A DNA stretch of 64,000 nt from assembly GCA_900074885.1 (NCBI GenBank), contig FJUW01000013.1, positions 601,580-665,579 on the forward strand. Direction: 5' to 3'. Below the pieces are notes generated by a model, which ran no database searches, was not told the DNA's origin, and worked only from the letters and a program-made list of their open reading frames with translations. The DNA comes from Rhynchosporium graminicola. Lineage: Eukaryota > Ascomycota > Leotiomycetes > Helotiales > Ploettnerulaceae. Below, piece by piece: positions 1-10,125 of the stretch; the stretch's first letter is position 1; every line of letters begins with the position of its first letter. The translations under genes were made by a program, and so were the position numbers.

Positions 1-1126
1 TTTTAGTAAATAAGTAATTAGTATTCTATACCGAAAGACCTCTAATACGCGCGATCTTATAAAGCTTTACTTATACTATATATACTACTATTTCGGAGCT
101 CTATTAATAATTACCTCTAATAGAAAGCCTTAATTCGTTTCCTGTTTTTAGACTATAGTTATTACGATTCTTAGTACTAAAAGATAGCTTTCTATAGCAG
201 ACTACCTATAAATAGATAGTTAAATAGAGATCTATAACTAATATCTCTAATATAGATTACGACCTTTTATCTCTTACTATTAAGATAACTAATCGGAATT
301 CTTATCTATTATAGACTACGCCTAGATAACTCTCCCTTACGAATCCCTTAGAGGTCTCTTACTTTTTAAAGTCGTTTATAGATATATACCCCGCGTTAAT
401 TAGAATTAGAAAGACTTACTTAACTCTACTATACTTATTAATAAGTTAAATACTTAGTAAGCTCTAGATTATACTAATCGTCTGCGCGACACCTAGACTA
501 CAGCTTAATTAAGCCTCTAATATACTTAAGCTAAGATATCCTAATCCTATAATCGCTTACGCTATAAAGTCAACTTTACTATAGATAACCTTATTTAGCT
601 AGATATATACTACTTTATAAGTACTTAACTTAGTAAAAAACTCGACTTCCCGACTAATAGACTCTTCTATATAATTAAAAAGGTTAGAAGCTCTTATTAT
701 CTAGAGCTCCCTACTAGTATAAAAGTATATAACGTATTCCCTACTACTAAGCTACGGAAGTATCTAAACGACCCCTTATTAGGATAAACCTTATTACTAC
801 TACTACTTATTAATATTACTAGTAATAATAAATAGGAGATCGAAGATATACTTACGTACTATAAGTAGCGCAATAACCTCTTATATCGAGTTTCCTAGTT
901 AAATCAAGATATCGATCTTATATAGTACGACGCTATAGACGTTAAATACGCTCCCGCTAAGCTATAATAATTCTATCTTAATAACCTAATATAAGCTAGA
1001 CCTCCTGCTAAACTACCTAATTAGCTAAAAGCTTTCTACGATAGAATTAATAATTACGACTACCTTAATAGTAATAAGGAAATAGACTAACGCTCGAGGG
1101 CGAGCTTTTTTCAGAGGGGGGAGTAA
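1..1126 (+). mobile_element. RIP-decayed 3' end of a Ty3/gypsy polyprotein (integrase core end and chromodomain)
   Basis: The sequence is extremely rich in TpA and poor in CpA/TpG, the signature of repeat-induced point mutation. Read on the plus strand through many TAG/TAA codons, it resembles the end of a chromovirus pol. A stretch near the start reads like the integrase 'RGPQF' region. About 830-1020 resembles the chromodomain pattern (E-x-E-D-I-L, later L-Y-R-V and W-Y-D-A). A stop is followed by a G-rich polypurine tract at about 1112-1123, as expected next to a 3' LTR. No open frame survives, so the copy is dead. The element continues off the left edge. The family is inferred from domain order; the subfamily cannot be named by eye. 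Confidence 0.72.
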
Positions 1127-1361
1127 TATAACGACTAGTTAGGTTTAGAGGTTTCTCCCTATTAGTAGAAACACTTACTACTAAGCGAGATTATACGAGT
1201 AGAGTTTAAGGGCCCCTTTTCCTATATATACTTCCTTTCTCTCTCTACTTCTTTACTCCTTAGTTATAGATTCTCAAGTGATTCTTATTACTTCATATTC
1301 ATAGTAATATGAGGTCTTATTACTTAAGTAGTTTTGAGACCTTTCTAGAGCGAGCGTCACA
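1127..1361 (+). repeat. Probable 3' LTR of the gypsy element
   Basis: About 235 bp lying just after the polypurine tract. It begins TATAACGAC, likely RIP-altered from TGTAACGAC, and ends GCGTCACA, so the TG...CA termini typical of LTRs are recognisable. The partner 5' LTR lies outside the window, so the boundaries rest on the termini and on the abutting second element. Confidence 0.6.
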
Positions 1362-1362
1362 A

Positions 1363-1463
1363 TAATTATCAGAACTAGAAACTACTGAAGCTCTATGAAT
1401 ACTATACTGATTTGCCTCTAAACTACTTCTTTTTAAAGCTCTTAATCTATAGAGTATATATTA
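1363..1463 (+). repeat. Left terminal inverted repeat of the mariner-like element
   Basis: Matches the reverse complement of about 4270-4371, and of the duplicated terminus to 4408, over roughly 100 bp with a few C/T-type differences. It begins at a TA dinucleotide next to the gypsy LTR end. Confidence 0.85.
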
Positions 1464-1549
1464 AGTCTGCTATAACGTTAATATTATAGCTCCTAATCTA
1501 CTAGTATAGAAAATACACTAAATCGATTAAGTACTATATTCAGGAGAGA

Positions 1550-2440
1550 ATCTTGACTTGCGCGCCTTAGTAAGAGAGTATATAATAATATATAAGATAA
1601 TTTACTAGCGTAATCGTCGAATCTAATAAGATAAGGCTCTAAATCGACGCCGGAGAGGTCCTTAGCTAGTAATAACTGATAATATAGAGCTATATATCAT
1701 AGCTCTATTAGAGAGAGATCTAGATCTATACTTAGATAAGATTACTATTTACTTTTACGAAGCTTATAATATCGATATATCGATTAATCAAGTCTCTAAA
1801 GCTCTTAAACGAATTAAATATACTAAGAAGGTACTCTTAGTATCTACGGCCTAACGAAACGACGAATTAATCGCTACTTAGAGGCGTAAGATAGTATTCT
1901 GGAATTCTTACTACCTTTACTTTATCGATAAATCTGCTTATAACGAACGTATAGCAGAAAGAAGGAGAAGTTAGGCTCTAAGAGGAGCTCTAGTAGAGGT
2001 ATCGAGGGTTCTAAAAAGGTCGATAAAGTAGTTAATATTACCGGTATACTCTATAAGGGGGTATTATTAGCCTTTAATCTTCTAAGGCTCAATTACTATA
2101 GAGATCTTCACTAAATAGCTTAAAAAGAGTATCTTACTAGAGTATATTAAGCTTAGAATCAGAGTTATTATTATAGATAACGCCTCTATCTATAGAGCTC
2201 CTAAAGTCGCTATCTTATGCGCTACCTTAAGTCTTAAGCTTAAATATCTCATAATATATTACCCCTTTTTCAACCTAATTAAAGAGAGTTTCGTAGATGT
2301 AAAGGTATAGATTAGAAGAAATTAGAGGTAGAAATAGTATACCTAGGAGGAGTTTAAAAGCTTCTTAATACTAGCTATACGTATAGTTAGAATTAAAGCT
2401 AAAGCTCAACGTAGAGTAAGGGCATATTTTCGCTATTATA
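1550..2440 (+). pseudogene. Decayed Tc1/mariner DDE transposase
   Basis: Read through multiple stops, the plus strand shows the order expected of a Tc1/mariner transposase. A helix-turn-helix stretch lies near 1690-1830 (a 'ISINQVSKALKRI'-like segment). The first catalytic aspartate lies in an 'FIDKSAYNER' context near 1930. The second catalytic aspartate is in 'IIIDNASIYRAPKV' near 2170-2200, followed by a Y-Y-P-F-F-N-L-I-x-E segment carrying the third acidic position. Stops are mostly TAG/TAA where CAG/CAA/TGG-type codons are expected, consistent with RIP. It ends in a GAA-rich tract near 2458-2473. Family assignment is firm; the exact subfamily is not. Confidence 0.75.
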
Positions 2441-2559
2441 AGTACTAAGGTCTTAAAGAAGAAGAAGAAGAAGAAGGCATATAAATAGCTATAATTACTA
2501 GAAATTTGCTCTCTACTCCTCCTCCTCCTCCTCCTCCTCTTCCTCCTTCTCTTCTATAG

Positions 2560-4250
2560 TTTATTATACTTCTTACTGATTATACTACTTCTTAAATGCC
2601 TTTAAATTCATCTTTATAACCTTTAAGACTCCAGCTTTTATTCTAAGCTCTATTCCCTCTCTAATCGTCGTCTCTGATATTATAGCTATATTATACTCTT
2701 ACTCTATAAATATCTTAATAGCGAAGTCGAATTGCGAAGCTATAGAAGCTTTAGGGGGTAGTAAGAGCTTATAAAGAAACGTTTTCAGTATAAATAATAC
2801 CTCCTCAGAATTACTACTACTACGTAGTAAGCTTAACTCTCGCAGATCTACTATCGATAGAAACTTACTCCTAGCTCTCTTCTATAATCGATTTAGAGGT
2901 AATTAAGGTTCAGGCAGTCGATATTCATAGTCTAGAGGAGGTATATTAAGTTAAGAGTATATCGGAGGTTAAAAATAGCCCTATAGGCTAGGAGTATAAG
3001 GAGACTATACCGGAGGAGGTTAAGAAAGTTATATTATAAGGTACTAATATAAGAAGCTATTCAGAGGCTAATAAGGCGTCTATAGAGGGTATTAGGCTCC
3101 TGTTCGACGTTCCGGTAATAAAGATAAATCATAATAAGACTCTCTCTTCTTCTGCTTCCTCCCTCTTCTCTCCTTTACTTCTTCTGCCTCTCGACGCCTA
3201 GTAAGCTCTCTTTAAAGTCTCCTCTATAAAGTATAGAAGGCTTATTAATTATAGTAACTCCTTCTTTAATATTATAGCCCTAGCGAGTCAAATTAGCTCC
3301 TGAGAGGTAATAGTACTTATTATTATTTACCTAGCAAAAGCGAGTAGTTAAACTATAAGAGCTAACTTTATAAGCCTATAGTACTTAAATTAAGGTTAAG
3401 AGCTCCTTAAAGGTTCCTTTTTCGGCTTAATAGCTTAGTTTCTCCTTCTCTATTAACTATACTATCGCTATACGAGGTTTCTTAGGCTTTAGTACCTTCT
3501 CTCTCTCCTCTCTTAGATCTCTATATATACGCTTTAGAATAGTAATAATTAGAGGCTTTACTAGTACTAGATCTTTCTATAGAGGTCGAACTATACTCTA
3601 AGGAGTTAAGACGATACTAAAGTAAATCTGAAGTCTGAGTATCTTCTCCTTGCCTTTAGCTCCCTAGTTTGAAACTCGTTTAATAATATAGTCGAAATCA
3701 GCTGAATTACTAATATCTACTTTAGTCGGATTGCTATTAGCTCTATACGTAGCGTACTAGTAAGTATGATCTCTTCTTAGGCTAGAAATACCCCTTAAAT
3801 TGATAGTATTATCTGCTATCTCTTTAGCAGTCTCCTTAATCGATTAGTAGGTATATCCCTCCTCTCCTAGCTTATTTGAAATACTACTAATTGTACTACT
3901 AATACGCTCGCTATCTAGGTAGCATCGAATTTCCAACTCTATAACCTATATAATAATCTGCAGAAGCGAAGAAGAGAGTATAATCGATTCAGGTGGAGGT
4001 AGAGGCGTCGATTGGCTTACTATAGCTAGTGCTGTTACTATAGCTAGTACTAGTACTAGTACTAGTACTATAGCTAGTACTATAGCTATAACTGAGTCTA
4101 TAGTAGGCTTAGTAGACTCAGTTGCAGTACTCTTAGTATTGATTTTCAGGGTTATTTTAGCTAGTTATACTAGCGCAGAAGGTAGTCGAGTACGTAGTTT
4201 AGTCGATTTACGTCCTTTTAGAGCTTTTGTACTAATCTTAGAAGCAGATT
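2560..4250 (-). pseudogene. Decayed second gene of the mariner-like element, minus strand, function unknown
   Basis: The minus strand between the transposase relic and the right inverted repeat reads as a long, mostly continuous amino-acid sequence broken by TAG/TAA codons. It is rich in charged residues, for example a segment near 3480-3560 with repeated R and E, and aromatic residues near 3300-3420. It lies inside the inverted repeats and is convergent with the transposase. A low-complexity serine/threonine/alanine-like tract corresponds to the alternating tetranucleotides at 4030-4080. I do not recognise a domain. It could be an accessory transposon protein, a captured host gene, or a separate nested element; I see no second set of termini inside. 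Confidence 0.4.
4026..4090. repeat. Short tandem repeat of GTACTA / GCTAGTACTATA units
   Basis: Alternating agtact and atagct units repeat several times inside the decayed second gene of the transposon. It looks like a degenerate coding microsatellite further homogenised by RIP. Confidence 0.7.
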
Positions 4251-4269
4251 TAGAAGGTATAGCTGCAGA

Positions 4270-4408
4270 CTGAATATATACTCTATAGATTAAGAGCTTC
4301 AAAAAGAAGTAGTTTAGAGGCAAATCGGTATAGTATTCATAGAGCTTCAGTAGTTTCTAGTTCTGATAATTATAGCATATTTTCAGTAGTTTCTAGTTCT
4401 GATAATTA
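4270..4408 (-). repeat. Right terminal inverted repeat, with its outer 36 bp duplicated in tandem
   Basis: Reverse complement of 1363-1463. The outermost 36 bp appear twice in a row, at 4346-4381 and 4382-4417, without a mismatch. This may reflect imperfect excision and repair or replication slippage at the element end. Confidence 0.82.
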
Positions 4409-4417
4409 TAGCATATT

Positions 4418-5740
4418 AATATTTAGTGGGGTTTACACCAAAAGGCGGTGTACCGGCGTTATTTACTGAAGAATCACGCTAAACCGAAGAATCACTATAT
4501 ATATAATCTAACTATGGTATTTTGATTATGAGGATAGTGTTCGGAACAGGCTGCAAAGTCGTACTCTCGCGGTGCAGCTGTAGTTACCCAGTAGCTCTCT
4601 TCAAGAGATTTAGGATAGCTAAAGAGAGACGCATTCGAGGTATATTTGGGAGTTATAGAGGAATTCTACAGGTCGCAGTACGAAAAAGATTCATAACTAT
4701 TTCGACTACCTTAAATCAACCTAATATTTTTGCAAATAACATAATAATAACCCTCTAATTATTCCGATCATCCTGCTATTATACTAGCTCTTCGGGAATG
4801 TTCATCACGAGCACCTATACTTATATCGATAGCTTAGTAAAGGCTTAATATTAGAGAGTAAACACTCGAAGAGCGCTACACAAAGAGTCGACCTTAGAAT
4901 TAGGCTATAATGAGAGTAGGCAGGAAGTAAGGGATCATCCTGCGGTCGAAGGCAAAGAAGAGGATAGGCAGGACTCGGAGGAAGGGAACTGCAGTAGTCG
5001 CATATAAGAAGTAACCTTGAGTAGCTTCGAATCCCTTAAAAATGGATACCGAAGAATAGTCTGAAGGCGAAGAGGCTGGAAAGGAAGTTATACTAGATAT
5101 AAGTCTTAAAGGAACCGCCCTTCGAAGGGTACGTTGCCGGATATAGAGATCAGCTTATTAGGGTCTTTTCGTTTTTCCCTGATAGTAAGGATTCCCTAAT
5201 AGTAAGAATACCTACAGTTAAAGCATCCGATTAGAAGGGCATCCTCGAATGGGAGTTAATCTAATTACTATATAATGAAAGCATGCTATAGAGGGAAGAG
5301 CAGTTTCTATATGAGGACCGTAAAGTCGCGCTCGAATTAGATACAGAGTGTCTATATGCTGAATACGCGAAATCAAGACAATAAATGAGATTCATGTTCG
5401 GAACACTTGCAGTCTCGTACTTCTCAAAGGGCCGGAGGTTGGAGCCTCGAAAGAGCATCGGTAAGTCCGAGGGCGAAGATGGTCGATACTCAAGAGCTCC
5501 GGAGAAAATCACTCGATGTAGAATTACTGTATACTTCAACTTTTCTTTACACACTCCTAGTGTCAGGTCCATTTCATGGATTTTGATATTGCCCCACACC
5601 CGCCTTTAAAACACCCGCTTTAGAGGCCAACCACGAGTGACGTTAGATCGGGGCTTCCTTTATTCCGATCTGGGTACTTCTCCCGTTCCTAGATCATATT
5701 TCATTTTTCTCAAAAGGAAAACTTGCTAAGAGTCTTCACG
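4418..5740. other. Relic zone between transposon nest and first gene
   Basis: Base composition changes near 4500 from extreme TpA richness to mixed sequence. The zone has several short open frames but no recognisable domain. Read on the plus strand, about 4900-5380 looks coding-like (acidic stretches) but is broken by stops, so it is probably another transposon or gene relic. Two segments, about 4528-4573 and 5385-5430, resemble each other; both contain tgttcggaaca followed by a tcgtact motif. The last 150 bases are the presumed promoter and leader of the dehydrogenase gene at 5741. Confidence 0.4.
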
Positions 5741-7059
5741 ATGTCTACCCGCTTTGCAATTGTCCAGCGTAGCAATGCTCTCGCCGCCGAGGATCTCCCA
5801 TTGCCAGAGCTCACCAAGTCTCAAGTGTTAGTGAAGATTGCAAATTCATCGCTCAATCCAACTGACGGTACTTCCACCCTACTTCTGAACCTAACTCACG
5901 GAAAGCTGAAGGTCTTTCATAGTACAATCGTTCGATGGCGACGCCTTCGGGGATGGCGCTGTCCTTGGTTGTGATTTCGCTGGTGTCGTTGAGAAGGTTG
6001 GATCTGAAGTTACAAGATACAAGGTCGGCGACAAGATTGCAGCTTTGATCTGGGGAGGTGAGACCGCTCACTCAGGCCTTGAGCTTCTGATTTTGACAAT
6101 TTTGAGGCGAAATCGAGGGACTTGGTGCCTACTCGTATATGTTCTTGGCCTAGTGTACTTCTGTCCTGATACTGATTGCTACCAGTACTTATTGCGTGGC
6201 CGAAGAAGCAGTCTCATTCAAGGTACCATCTGGCTTGGATTTCACATCAGCATCTACTGTTCCTTTAGCAGCAAACACGGCGTGGCTTGCTCTTTTCTCC
6301 AAAGACTCTTTGAATATCCCAAAAACCAACAGTTCCGAAACTTCTTTGCTCGTTTGGGGTGGCAGCTGTAAGTCATCGATAGACATCCCTTCTTGTAAGT
6401 CACTAATCTTTCGAAGCAACCGTTGGAGCATATACGATTCAGATAGCGAAGAAGCATGGCTTCAATGTAGTCACGACATGCAGCCCTCACAATTTCGATG
6501 TTGTGAAGAAACATGGCGCGACTTACGTTTTTGACTACAATGACCCCAAGGTCGCTGAGAATATCGCCAAGGCAGTGCCAGATCTTGCTTACGGTTTCGA
6601 CTGCATTGGGAATTCGACGTCGTCCACTTTGTCAGGACAGGCTATGGGAAGTAAGGAGGGAAGTGTAATCTGTACGGTCCGTCCTGGCAAGGCGAACACT
6701 GAAAATGTCCCTTCCAATGTCAAGGTAACAGATGTGTTGGTCTTCACGGCTTTCTTGAAGCCGCATGTGTATGAGACGGTCTATAAGTGGGATGTGAGTG
6801 TTCCCGATCTTCCAAGTGATCTGGCAGTATTTATTAAAAATTGGAGCTGATCGACATCTAGACTCATCCTGAGGATCATGCTCTTTCGAAAGAGATGTAC
6901 GAGAAAATCCCAGAGTGGACTCAGGACGGATCACTGGTTCCACAGAAGCCACGAGACATGGGCAAGCTGAGTGTGGACAGTTTGAAGGAAGCCATGGAAT
7001 TGAATCGCCAAGGCAAAGTCTCCAATGAGAAACTCTGCTTCCAAGTTGCTAGCTTTTAG
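5741..7059 (+). CDS. Medium-chain zinc-type alcohol dehydrogenase / enoyl reductase-like protein (ToxD-like MDR family)
   Basis: Six exons (5741-5867, 5923-6057, 6107-6134, 6186-6367, 6417-6793, 6862-7059) give 348 aa, normal for this family. The N-terminal GroES-like fold is visible (K-I-A-N-S-S-L-N-P-T-D, then G-C-D-F-A-G-V-V-E-K-V-G and V-G-D-K-I-A). It is followed by the Rossmann segment W-G-G-S-S-T-V-G-A and a C-terminal L-N-R-Q-G-K-V-S ending usual for the polyketide trans-enoyl-reductase-like group. Such proteins bind NADPH and reduce activated double bonds, often in secondary metabolism. No polyketide synthase or other cluster gene is next to it, so a cluster role is unsupported. All introns are 49-68 nt with GT..AG ends, and the frame is intact despite the RIP zone 1.3 kb upstream. 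Confidence 0.88.
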
Positions 7060-9782
7060 GATCATTACTCGGCCAGGTGGCGTGCAGCTATTTCTTCAGC
7101 CCCTTCAAACTATTCTTAAATATCCAAATTTGAATCCTTCTCTTATCAAGGGCATTTTTCTGGCACCGGCTGGCTTGAAAACAGAATTCGCCAATTCATT
7201 TTCGCCTTGCTTGGGCCATACTTTTTTGTACTTATTAGTCAGTGAAGGAAAATCTGACCTCTAAATTTACATTATATTAGCAGATTTAGTAAATCTGCTA
7301 TTTCTCTGTCTGAACCCAACGATACAGATATCCTTTCAGACCGGAATCGTAATGTAACGTAGAACTGTGTGTGGATGGAATCTTGTGCGGTCTTCGCTGC
7401 AAGGAGGGAGGCTGGGGGCGGAAAAAAAAGTTCAACTTCTACATCTAACCCAATAATAACATTTCGCCCAGAGAAGACTGGGTTGACAGCGGATATCTCA
7501 TCTCTTGTGCACCAGTTGACTGGGCTTCGCATCCCAAGAAACGGTTGCTCAGAGTCAAGTTTTGCTATTTTGATGTATACTTTTGGGAATCAGCCACGGG
7601 GAAGGGCCATTTATGTTCTTCAAGGTTTGATGCGCGTATTACGTGCTGTATCGGTGTAGTTGTAATCATGAGCTTTGATTTGGTTGGACTGTTTGATTGA
7701 TATTGTGGACGTTGGGAGGGTTAAGCGAATTGAACGTATAGGTCCACAATTGAATTGTCCTTCCTTTAAATCATGCTGTGATGCCGAGAATGCTATTGGC
7801 AAAGATAAAGCGCATCCAATTGTTGGCTTCTAAACTTCCTTCTTATCTCTATAGGACATTTAATTGACTTAATAAATGTTGGTAGCCTTCGCAACTCAAC
7901 TTCGCAAGGAAAGTAACCATACTTTTCATGACAGGGCCTGACGGATGCATTAGTAGAGACAAAAGAAAAACTGTTCGCCCGAAATTTGATCGTCTAGCGC
8001 AATGCGTGTTCATGTAGTTAGTAAATGGAGAGTAATGATATCATGGCATTGGAAATTTGGCTGGTGATTGACTATATTGCCATCAAGCAACGAACTGCAG
8101 AGATCTTGACTGGCAAATCGTATACTTTGGCAGTAATAGTGCATCAAAGCGTCTGCGGCCATGGTCGTTTCGGTCCCGACTCGCGCAAACCGATCCCGAC
8201 AACCTCGTCTTCATCCCAAAGCCAATCGTCCGAATCGCATATCTCATCATTAAACGAACGCTAAGCGCATAAGATCCTATGAGCTGGGAAGACCCTTATC
8301 GACGCCTAACGGCTATCCCTTCATCTGAGAAAAAGAAAGACAGTGTCACGCGAGACGCGAAACGCAAAGGAACAATATTTGACTTGCTGCCCAATGTCTG
8401 GGGTTGAAAACTCTTCTGGGCGGCCGGCAGGAGCTAACGATTATTTACAATAAGTTTAAGCGCAAAGCGGAATGGAAATGTAGGTCGTTTTGTGGAGAAG
8501 TTCTTTCTTGGGTTCGGTTTTATTTTTGTCTTTCAAATCGGTTTCGGGAGTCGGGAGGATCCAGAAGTGGATTCGAGTTTTCAGGTTGAGATGGGCAAAG
8601 TTTGTGGCTCGGGATTCATAAGCCAGACCGGGAGATCCCTGGTGGGAGTTTCTGAATCGTTCATGGATTAAGGCTTTTTGGTAGGGATTGGGCTGTCAAT
8701 CAGTAGAATATGCTTCGGTGTTTTCTTTTGGGTAATTAGGGTAGGATAGGCTGGCGGGAAAGTGGTTCGATGTAGGAAGAGACACCTTGGTGATGAGTTA
8801 GCGGCAATATCTGGATTGTGAGGTCATTATGGAGTGGTGACTGCTTAAGAGGGATATTAAGATATAGATATGGTATGCTCGTATGACCTCAACTTGGTTG
8901 ACTGAGTTCTGTTAGCTTGCAGGCATCAGAAGAACAGATACGAAGTCACGACTCACACGAGTGACTTCCTGAGAGGGATTAACCTCCGCGCCCATTGGTG
9001 GAGCCTCGACGATCAAATCCATAAAAACCTCAAACTTCAAGGCTGGAAGGTTTGCAACTCTACTCCGTATGTTCCGTACGTAAGTACCTATGTATGTATG
9101 CGCACCCAATGGCAGCCTGATGATATCCAACTCTCCTCATCGGTGAGGCTTCGGCAGGAGCTGCAATCGAGACAGCACGAAGCTCTCACCTGAATCTTCA
9201 TCCAATCTACTCTTCAACCGCGACCCGTTCTCGTTTTCTCATCTCACCTCACCTCACCTCACCACACCGAGTTTTCTTAGCGGGCCCGGTCGAGGTGTAA
9301 CCATCGGATAATAGCCTTTCCCATACTTACTTATATAACGCAAAATGAAACTCGGGTATGGCGGGGCATAGAGAACCTGGGAATCAACCATTTGCTGTCT
9401 GTGCGTAGTACTGGAATACTTACTTGGTACTTGTATTCCACTGTATAAGGGGTATTGGCTACTCAGCTATTGCGCTGTCTCTAACTTTTTCTGAAAGTGG
9501 TAGATTTTGGAGCCGATAGCACAGACAACGAATAGTAAGTAGATCTTTACACGTAAGCCTGTCGAAGTAGTTTTATATCAAGACCCTGCTCCTTCCCTCG
9601 ACTTAAGTTATATCCCATCTTCACCTCCACCCATCAAAACCTCCAACTACGATCATCAACTACCATCAGTCCAACAGTAACAAACCCATCCTCTCATTAT
9701 ACTGCCTTATTTCTTCTGGGTGATCAACCTAACATCTTTATAGCACCAGTTCCCGTTGCATCGACTCCCCTAAACCGCAAAC
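7060..9782. other. Gene-poor interval
   Basis: No supported gene in 2.7 kb. Short open frames (for example 7369-7659 plus, 8912-9130 minus) show no domain, codon pattern or splice continuity. Small structures: a 23-nt perfect palindrome with 11-nt arms at 7278-7300, and CTCAC pentamer repeats at about 9242-9263. About 9590-9782 is rich in CA and CT, typical of a fungal 5' leader, and probably belongs to the gene at 9783. Confidence 0.5.
7278..7300. repeat. Perfect 23-nt palindrome
   Basis: Two 11-nt arms (tagcagattta and its reverse complement) flank a single G, about 220 bp downstream of the dehydrogenase stop. It could form a hairpin in the 3' transcript or a cruciform, or be chance in AT-rich DNA. 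Confidence 0.6.
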
Positions 9783-10125
9783 ATGCAATTCAACGTCATC
9801 ACTGCTCTCCTTCTTTACCATGGCCGCCGGTGTCATTGCGGCCTCACCTAATGCGGTTAAAGACAGCATAGCTCGCGTAGTAGAAGCTAGGAGGGTAGGA
9901 ACTGGCTGTAACCCAGAAACAAACGAACCTTGCGGCAGGTTAAGACATCAGTCCATTATATTATAACTCTATAAGATAATTAGCTTGCTGACCTGCTCTG
10001 CTTTCTTCACAGGGTCAAGTCTGCGGTTGTGATGGCTCTCTCCGAGGCCAAAACGTATGCTAGGTAATCAGAATGTTACCCTATACACTTAGCTAACTCG
10101 GAATGTAAAGTGCAGTTGCCGCTAA
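9783..10125 (+). pseudogene. Small secreted cysteine-rich protein gene, reading frame broken
   Basis: The ATG at 9783 opens a signal-peptide-like start (M-Q-F-N-V-I-T-A-L-L-L), but this frame stops soon after. From the ATG at 9820 the next frame continues a hydrophobic then small-residue stretch ending A-A-S-P, followed by a pro-region and a cysteine-containing segment (T-G-C-N-P-E-T-N-E-P-C-G). Introns fit at 9939-10012 and 10055-10110 with good GT, branch and AG sites. The following exons (10013-10054, 10111-10125) carry V-C-G-C-D-G and C-S-C-R before a stop, but only in the first frame. So the signal start and the C-terminal exons share one frame while the middle is shifted by one base. 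The gene is either disrupted by two small indels, carries sequencing errors, or uses a splice pattern I did not find. Length (~70-80 aa) and cysteine spacing resemble candidate effector-like secreted proteins; the function is unknown. Confidence 0.55.

Larger units (their letters stand above)
1363..4417 (+). mobile_element. Tc1/mariner-like DNA transposon, RIP-decayed, with ~100-bp terminal inverted repeats
   Basis: A segment from about 1363 to 1463 recurs in reverse complement at about 4270-4408 with only a few differences, giving long terminal inverted repeats. TA dinucleotides sit at 1363-1364 and 4407-4408, as expected for Tc1/mariner insertion at TA. The ~3-kb length is larger than a one-gene Tc1 element (usually 1.3-2 kb). 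It carries a transposase relic on the plus strand in its left half and a second decayed coding-like region on the minus strand in its right half. It lies directly beside the gypsy LTR. Both strands are heavily mutated to TpA, so the copy cannot be active. Confidence 0.82.
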
